Position numbers and translations under genes: made by a program
Shown here: positions 60,920 through 64,000 of the stretch, piece after piece
How the letters are laid out: each line of letters starts with the position of its first letter
Position numbering within the stretch: the stretch's first letter is position 1
NCBI GenBank assembly: GCA_902363595.1
Contig: CABJAP010000001.1
Location: 496,001 to 560,000, forward strand
Length of the DNA: 64,000 bases
DNA from: Clostridia bacterium
Lineage (GTDB): Bacteria > Bacillota > Clostridia > Peptostreptococcales > Anaerovoracaceae
Direction: 5' to 3'
Notes under the pieces: generated by a model
Databases searched by the model: none
The model's input: the letters and a program-made list of their open reading frames with translations, nothing else
Told to the model about the DNA's origin: nothing

Positions 60920-61393
60920 TCACAAACGACAAAGCATGATATATTCTTCCTCATTTTCATCTACAATTTCAAATCCTATTTTTCGATACATGTTTACCGC
61001 ATAATTTGCTTTCTGTACGGCAAGTGACGCTTGTTTGTACCCTCTGTCTTTCAAAATACGGAGCATTTCTTGCATCAAAGCAGCTCCAATGCCCAATCCT
61101 CGATATTCTTTATATAGGGAAATCGCAAAGGAAGGTGTCGCATCATCAATATGCCCATAATCATCCATAATACGGACCCAAACAGCACCTACCATTTTGG
61201 GGCCAACCTCCGCAACCAAACCTATATCGTCTTTTTTCTTCCCAAAGTCGGCTACATAAACCTGCAATTCCGGATGATTGATAATTGATTTGGGCGGTGC
61301 GGGCACTCCCTCCGGCACAAAGATAGCTTCGTACAAAAAAATTTCAAGCAAACAATATTCTTCTTTTAAGATTTCTCTGATTATGTACTCCAT
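60920..61393 (-). CDS. GNAT family N-acetyltransferase
   Basis: A 157-residue GNAT enzyme beginning EYIIREILKEEYCLLEIFLY. It has VGAVWVRIMDDYGH, the acetyl-CoA motif LYKEYRGLGIGAALMQEMLR (near residues 92-111) and NYAVNMYRKIGFEIVDENE. A GGGGGATAG site precedes the ATG. It starts 5 bases after the stop of the broken GNAT gene, so coupled expression was likely in the past. Acceptor unknown. Confidence 0.87.
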   Translation of the reverse strand: MEYIIREILKEEYCLLEIFLYEAIFVPEGVPAPPKSIINHPELQVYVADFGKKKDDIGLVAEVGPKMVGAVWVRIMDDYGHIDDATPSFAISLYKEYRGLGIGAALMQEMLRILKDRGYKQASLAVQKANYAVNMYRKIGFEIVDENEEEYIMLCRL

Positions 61394-61398
61394 AATTA

Positions 61399-61890
61399 CT
61401 ATCCCCCATAAATATATCGGATTTCGCGCAAATCTTTTCCGCCGATGTTATCGTTCAAATCGTCATCGGTTGCTGAAAACCCTTCTTTTTCGTAAAAATG
61501 TCTTGCCCCCAGGTTTTCTTCCAGAACCCACAAAAAAACATCTTTGTAGCCCTGTTTTTTCAATTCAGCAAGAGCAGATTCCAAAAGAGCCTTCCCGAAA
61601 CCTTTTCCCATATAATCCGGCAATAAATAAATGGAAATGATTTCTCCCTGTCCATCAAACTGGTTAAAACGGGATTTACAAAAACTGCTTGTCCCCACGA
61701 TTCTTCCATGATCGATACAAACCAGTGTGTTCCAATCCGGGTTTTCTAAAACCGTTGCCCAGCTTCCCTCCGGGATTGAATCAAGATAATCCTGCGGTAT
61801 TATGCCTTAATACGCATGTTTCCAGCTTTCTTCATATACCCTGCTGATTGCCATTCTGTCATCTGCAGGCGTAATGTATCGAATTTCCAC
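61399..61890 (-). pseudogene. GNAT acetyltransferase gene with an in-frame TAA
   Basis: From a GTG at 61890 (GGAGG 11 bases upstream) the frame reads VEIRYITPADDRMAISRVY, then EESWKHAY, a TAA at 61807-61809, and continues in the same frame with GIIPQDYLDSIPEGSW and a normal GNAT core (IISIYLLPDYMGKGFGKALL) to 61399. Relatives have lysine where the stop stands (AAA/AAG to TAA). The rest is intact, so the mutation looks recent. A downstream ATG at 61698 gives only the C-terminal 99 residues, without the first strands. Confidence 0.85.
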
Positions 61891-62311
61891 TATGCTCCCA
61901 CCTCCGTAAATTGCCATTCAGATAGTTCTTTGCAACTGATTTTTCCTGACCATTTGCGGAAACGGACAGCGCGGTCATTGTTGACTTTAAAGCCGACAGC
62001 AATAATCATCTGAAGGCTGTAATGGATAACTTCACGATTTACCTGCCTTGAACCTTCGGTTTGAACTATCCGGAATTTCCGGATAGTTGCCTCTTCAGTA
62101 AGTTCACCATCCGAATATATTTTTTTGATATGTTCATTGATAGTCCTCACATTTACATCATACAGCACGGCCATCATCTTCTGCGTCAGCCATATATTTT
62201 CATCTTCGTAGCGCATTTCCCTACGTCAGCACGATCTCCAACTGCCGCAGCATAAGTCAGATATTCAGCCGCCGAGCTGTGTATCGTTATTTCATCTTTC
62301 TTCATTGACAT
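61890..62311 (-). pseudogene. Frameshifted and truncated RhuM-family gene
   Basis: The N-terminus MSMKKDEITIHSSAAEYLTY starts at 62311 with GGAGG upstream and reads to about GDRADV. The rest of the N-terminal domain (MRYEDENIWLTQKMMAVLYD, EHIKKIYSDGELTEEATIRK, SLQMIIAVGFKVNNDRAVRF) lies in another frame from 62216, so the two are split by a frameshift. After FRKWSGK the RhuM sequence ends and the ~200-residue C-terminal part is missing. RhuM-type genes are mobile accessory genes of uncertain role. Confidence 0.8.
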
Positions 62312-62604
62312 GGTAATCCTCCAGTCTATAAACGTTTCTTAATATTAGCAGATGCTCTTTTAGCAGGAACTATGATAAAATGGCACCATTTTTCACTCCA
62401 ATCTGTCAATAATATACCATCTTATCGAAATAAGATCAATTCGATCGGATGGCCCTGCCTGATCCCACAAAGAAACGACTTTAAAGCCCTGGCCTTCGAG
62501 ATTAAGAAAATGTCTCAAAATGTATTGACACAGGCCCAAATAGATTCTATTATCGATATTAATAAACTATAGCGAAAAGTTTGAAAACACTTTGAAAGGA
62601 GGGC
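62312..62604. other. Intergenic region upstream of the permease
   Basis: A 66-codon plus frame (62372-62572), ending NVLTQAQIDSIIDINKL, has only AGGAACT before its ATG; it may be a fragment, and I do not recognise it. Otherwise the stretch is AT-rich and should contain the permease promoter; I could not place it with confidence. Confidence 0.35.
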
Positions 62605-62619
62605 ATGAACTGGTCATAA
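62605..62619 (+). CDS. Four-codon mini-ORF MNWS upstream of the permease
   Basis: ATG AAC TGG TCA TAA follows a strong AAAGGAGG site and ends 29 bases before the permease ATG. The strong site for such a short frame suggests a regulatory leader, but it could be chance. Confidence 0.3.
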   Translation: MNWS

Positions 62620-62648
62620 GAAAAAACTAATTTTAAGGAGGAATTATC

Positions 62649-64000
62649 ATGAAAGTTAAGTATGAAGGAGGTCAGGTGCTGACCGACGCTATGCCTGATC
62701 TGAAAAAAACGAAATTCTCGCTCGCAGGTATTGTCTTCTTTATTTTCTGCGCAGTAAGCGGCGGAGCTTTCGGTATCGAATCGATCATTCCGGCTTCCGG
62801 TCCCGGGCTGACGCTTGTTCTGTTAATCGTGATCCCGCTTATGTGGGCGCTGCCCATGGGACTTTACGTATCGGAACTGACAAATCTGGCGCCGGTGGAT
62901 TCCGGTCCGTATGTATGGATGAAAATGGCCTTTGGTGAGTTCTGGGGCTTTGTTTTCGGTCTGTGGATGGCCGTTGCCTGGTATCTGACGGGGGCGTCAT
63001 ACATCGTTCTGGCGACGGATTACATAGGTATGTATGTGGACATGAGTCCTACGGTGGCGCTGATAGTAAAATTCGCAATTATTCTCGTATTTACAGTTGT
63101 CAATCTGCTGGGCCTTGAGGAAGTGAATGTTGTAAACACGATCTTCACCTTTATTATTCTGGCCGCCTTCCTGGCAGTAGGCATCGTGGGCTTGGCCAAC
63201 TGGGAAAACAATCCGTTCGACCCGTTCATGAACGTTGAATCGGGCGCGTTCTCCAGCCTTGGCGTGGGTATTGCCATCGGCGTATGGATGTTCTGCGGAT
63301 ACACTGCTATCGCCAATCTGGGCGGTGAGATCGAAAATCCCCGGATCATTCCTAAGGGTATGAAGCTGTGTATTCTAGTTATGGTAATCAGCTATATCCT
63401 GCCGACATTGGGCGGAATCGTATCCACAGGCCCTTGGTCTGAATGGGGCACCACCATCGACTATTCAACCGTGCTTCTTACCCATGTAGGAAAGTGGGCC
63501 GGAGTGGCATTTATGATTGTAGCCGTCATTTCACAGCTGGCCCTTGTTAACGCCACAACGGCGACTGCGGCCAGATCCTTTATGATCCTCGGTAAAGATC
63601 ATCTGTGTCCCAAGTTCCTGTCGACGGTTTCCAAGAACCGTAAGGTTCCTATCTGGCCCATCATTATCCTTGCTGTTCTTAACGCGGTACTGGTAAATCT
63701 GGATTTTGAAATTCTGGTAATCATACTGTCACCGCTGCTTTTCGTATGCTATACAGGCTTCGCTGTGGCGTTCCTCAAGCTGAGGAAGCTGTATCCAGTG
63801 GAAAAAAGAGGCGACCTGTACTATGTTAAAGGCAAGCTTTCGCCCTATTATATTGTGATTGCGATGTTGATCATCGGCATCGTAGGTATCCTGATGAACG
63901 GAACGGAATACTTCCTGCTGGGATATGTTCTTATCCTGTTCGCTCTGCTGATGTATATCATCTGCAAGAAGGTATATGGAGGGCTTTCCGTGGAAAATCC
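62649..64000 (+). CDS. APC family amino acid permease (partial, runs off the window)
   Basis: At least 450 residues of an APC-superfamily (amino acid/polyamine) transporter. It has the N-terminal GIVFFIFCAVSGGAFGIES loop with the substrate-backbone glycines, PLMWALPMGLYVSEL, MFCGYTAIANLGGEIENP and RSFMILGKDHLCPKFLST; about twelve transmembrane helices are visible before the window ends. AAGGAGG lies 7 bases before the ATG at 62649. The stop is outside the window. It could take up amino acids for fermentation; the substrate cannot be told. Confidence 0.92.
   Translation, partial: MKVKYEGGQVLTDAMPDLKKTKFSLAGIVFFIFCAVSGGAFGIESIIPASGPGLTLVLLIVIPLMWALPMGLYVSELTNLAPVDSGPYVWMKMAFGEFWGFVFGLWMAVAWYLTGASYIVLATDYIGMYVDMSPTVALIVKFAIILVFTVVNLLGLEEVNVVNTIFTFIILAAFLAVGIVGLANWENNPFDPFMNVESGAFSSLGVGIAIGVWMFCGYTAIANLGGEIENPRIIPKGMKLCILVMVISYILPTLGGIVSTGPWSEWGTTIDYSTVLLTHVGKWAGVAFMIVAVISQLALVNATTATAARSFMILGKDHLCPKFLSTVSKNRKVPIWPIIILAVLNAVLVNLDFEILVIILSPLLFVCYTGFAVAFLKLRKLYPVEKRGDLYYVKGKLSPYYIVIAMLIIGIVGILMNGTEYFLLGYVLILFALLMYIICKKVYGGLSVEN

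Noticed and set aside
62672..63349. Minus-strand frames opposite the permease
   Set aside because: The plus strand encodes a continuous APC permease from 62649 to the window end.
1..64000. tRNA or rRNA genes
   Set aside because: I saw no recognisable tRNA cloverleaf or rRNA sequence; a tRNAscan-SE and Infernal run would settle this.

Overview
The window looks like chromosome of a spore-forming, strictly anaerobic, fermentative member of the Clostridia (Firmicutes). The supporting genes are two alpha/beta-type spore proteins, YlbJ, a class III (anaerobic) ribonucleotide reductase with its activase, acetate kinase, a butyrate/4-hydroxybutyrate-type CoA-transferase, strong AGGAGG ribosome sites with occasional TTG/GTG starts, LytTR/GHKL signalling and GldA/F/G-type ABC genes. 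Butyrate-forming relatives of Anaerovorax/Emergencia would fit, but I cannot fix the genus. Most genes lie on the minus strand. I saw no rRNA, tRNA, CRISPR array, transposase or integrase.

Layout. Positions 1-4.2 kb hold a large nested inverted repeat and two tandem secreted amidases with different wall-binding tails. Positions 4.2-14.7 kb are a conserved housekeeping block matching the Bacillus ylb/ylo order: rpmB, asp23-like, recG, two SASPs, a membrane protein, rsmD, coaD, a coiled-coil protein, ylbJ, tmcAL, ackA, rpmF. The usual DUF177 gene before rpmF is missing. Positions 14.7-19.1 kb carry the CoA-transferase and nrdD-nrdG. Positions 20-24.6 kb carry an M20-peptidase-like lipoprotein that seems to have lost its metal ligands, then a LytTR regulator and two GHKL-type membrane sensors. 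One sensor keeps the ATPase; the other has a canonical H-box but no ATPase. The LytTR gene has a perfect 20-bp inverted repeat over its ribosome site. Positions 24.6-32.4 kb hold a MATE pump, an FMN reductase, a DUF4143 ATPase with an operator-like dyad, and a GldA/F/G-DUF4340 transporter operon.

Positions 32.5-39.3 kb carry an IlvD/Edd dehydratase, a Mef-like MFS pump behind what reads as a drug-sensing attenuator (consensus promoter, 8-residue leader MIYSIRIK with an Arg-X-Lys arrest-type end, pairing segments, intrinsic terminator), a DUF4003 protein, a methyltransferase-like membrane protein, and a DMT exporter with an AraC regulator. Positions 39.6-43.9 kb are a small island (MFS, hydrolase, SnoaL-like, LuxR) bracketed by direct repeats of a flavodoxin gene's 3' end. 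Positions 43.8-46.9 kb are a MerR-controlled redox/hydrolase operon with a textbook 19-bp-spacer MerR promoter.

Positions 47-56.5 kb contain small resistance and acetyltransferase genes, then a signalling cluster: a hybrid histidine kinase, a solute-binding lipoprotein fused to a 5'-nucleotidase C-terminal-like domain, and a diguanylate cyclase broken by an in-frame TAG. Positions 56.7-58.9 kb are a divergent PadR/MATE pair with two operator palindromes. Positions 59-62.6 kb are a decaying accessory zone with a duplicated YdeI 3' end, a GNAT gene with an in-frame TAA, a frameshifted RhuM gene and small orphan reading frames. The window ends inside an amino-acid permease preceded by a four-codon mini-ORF.
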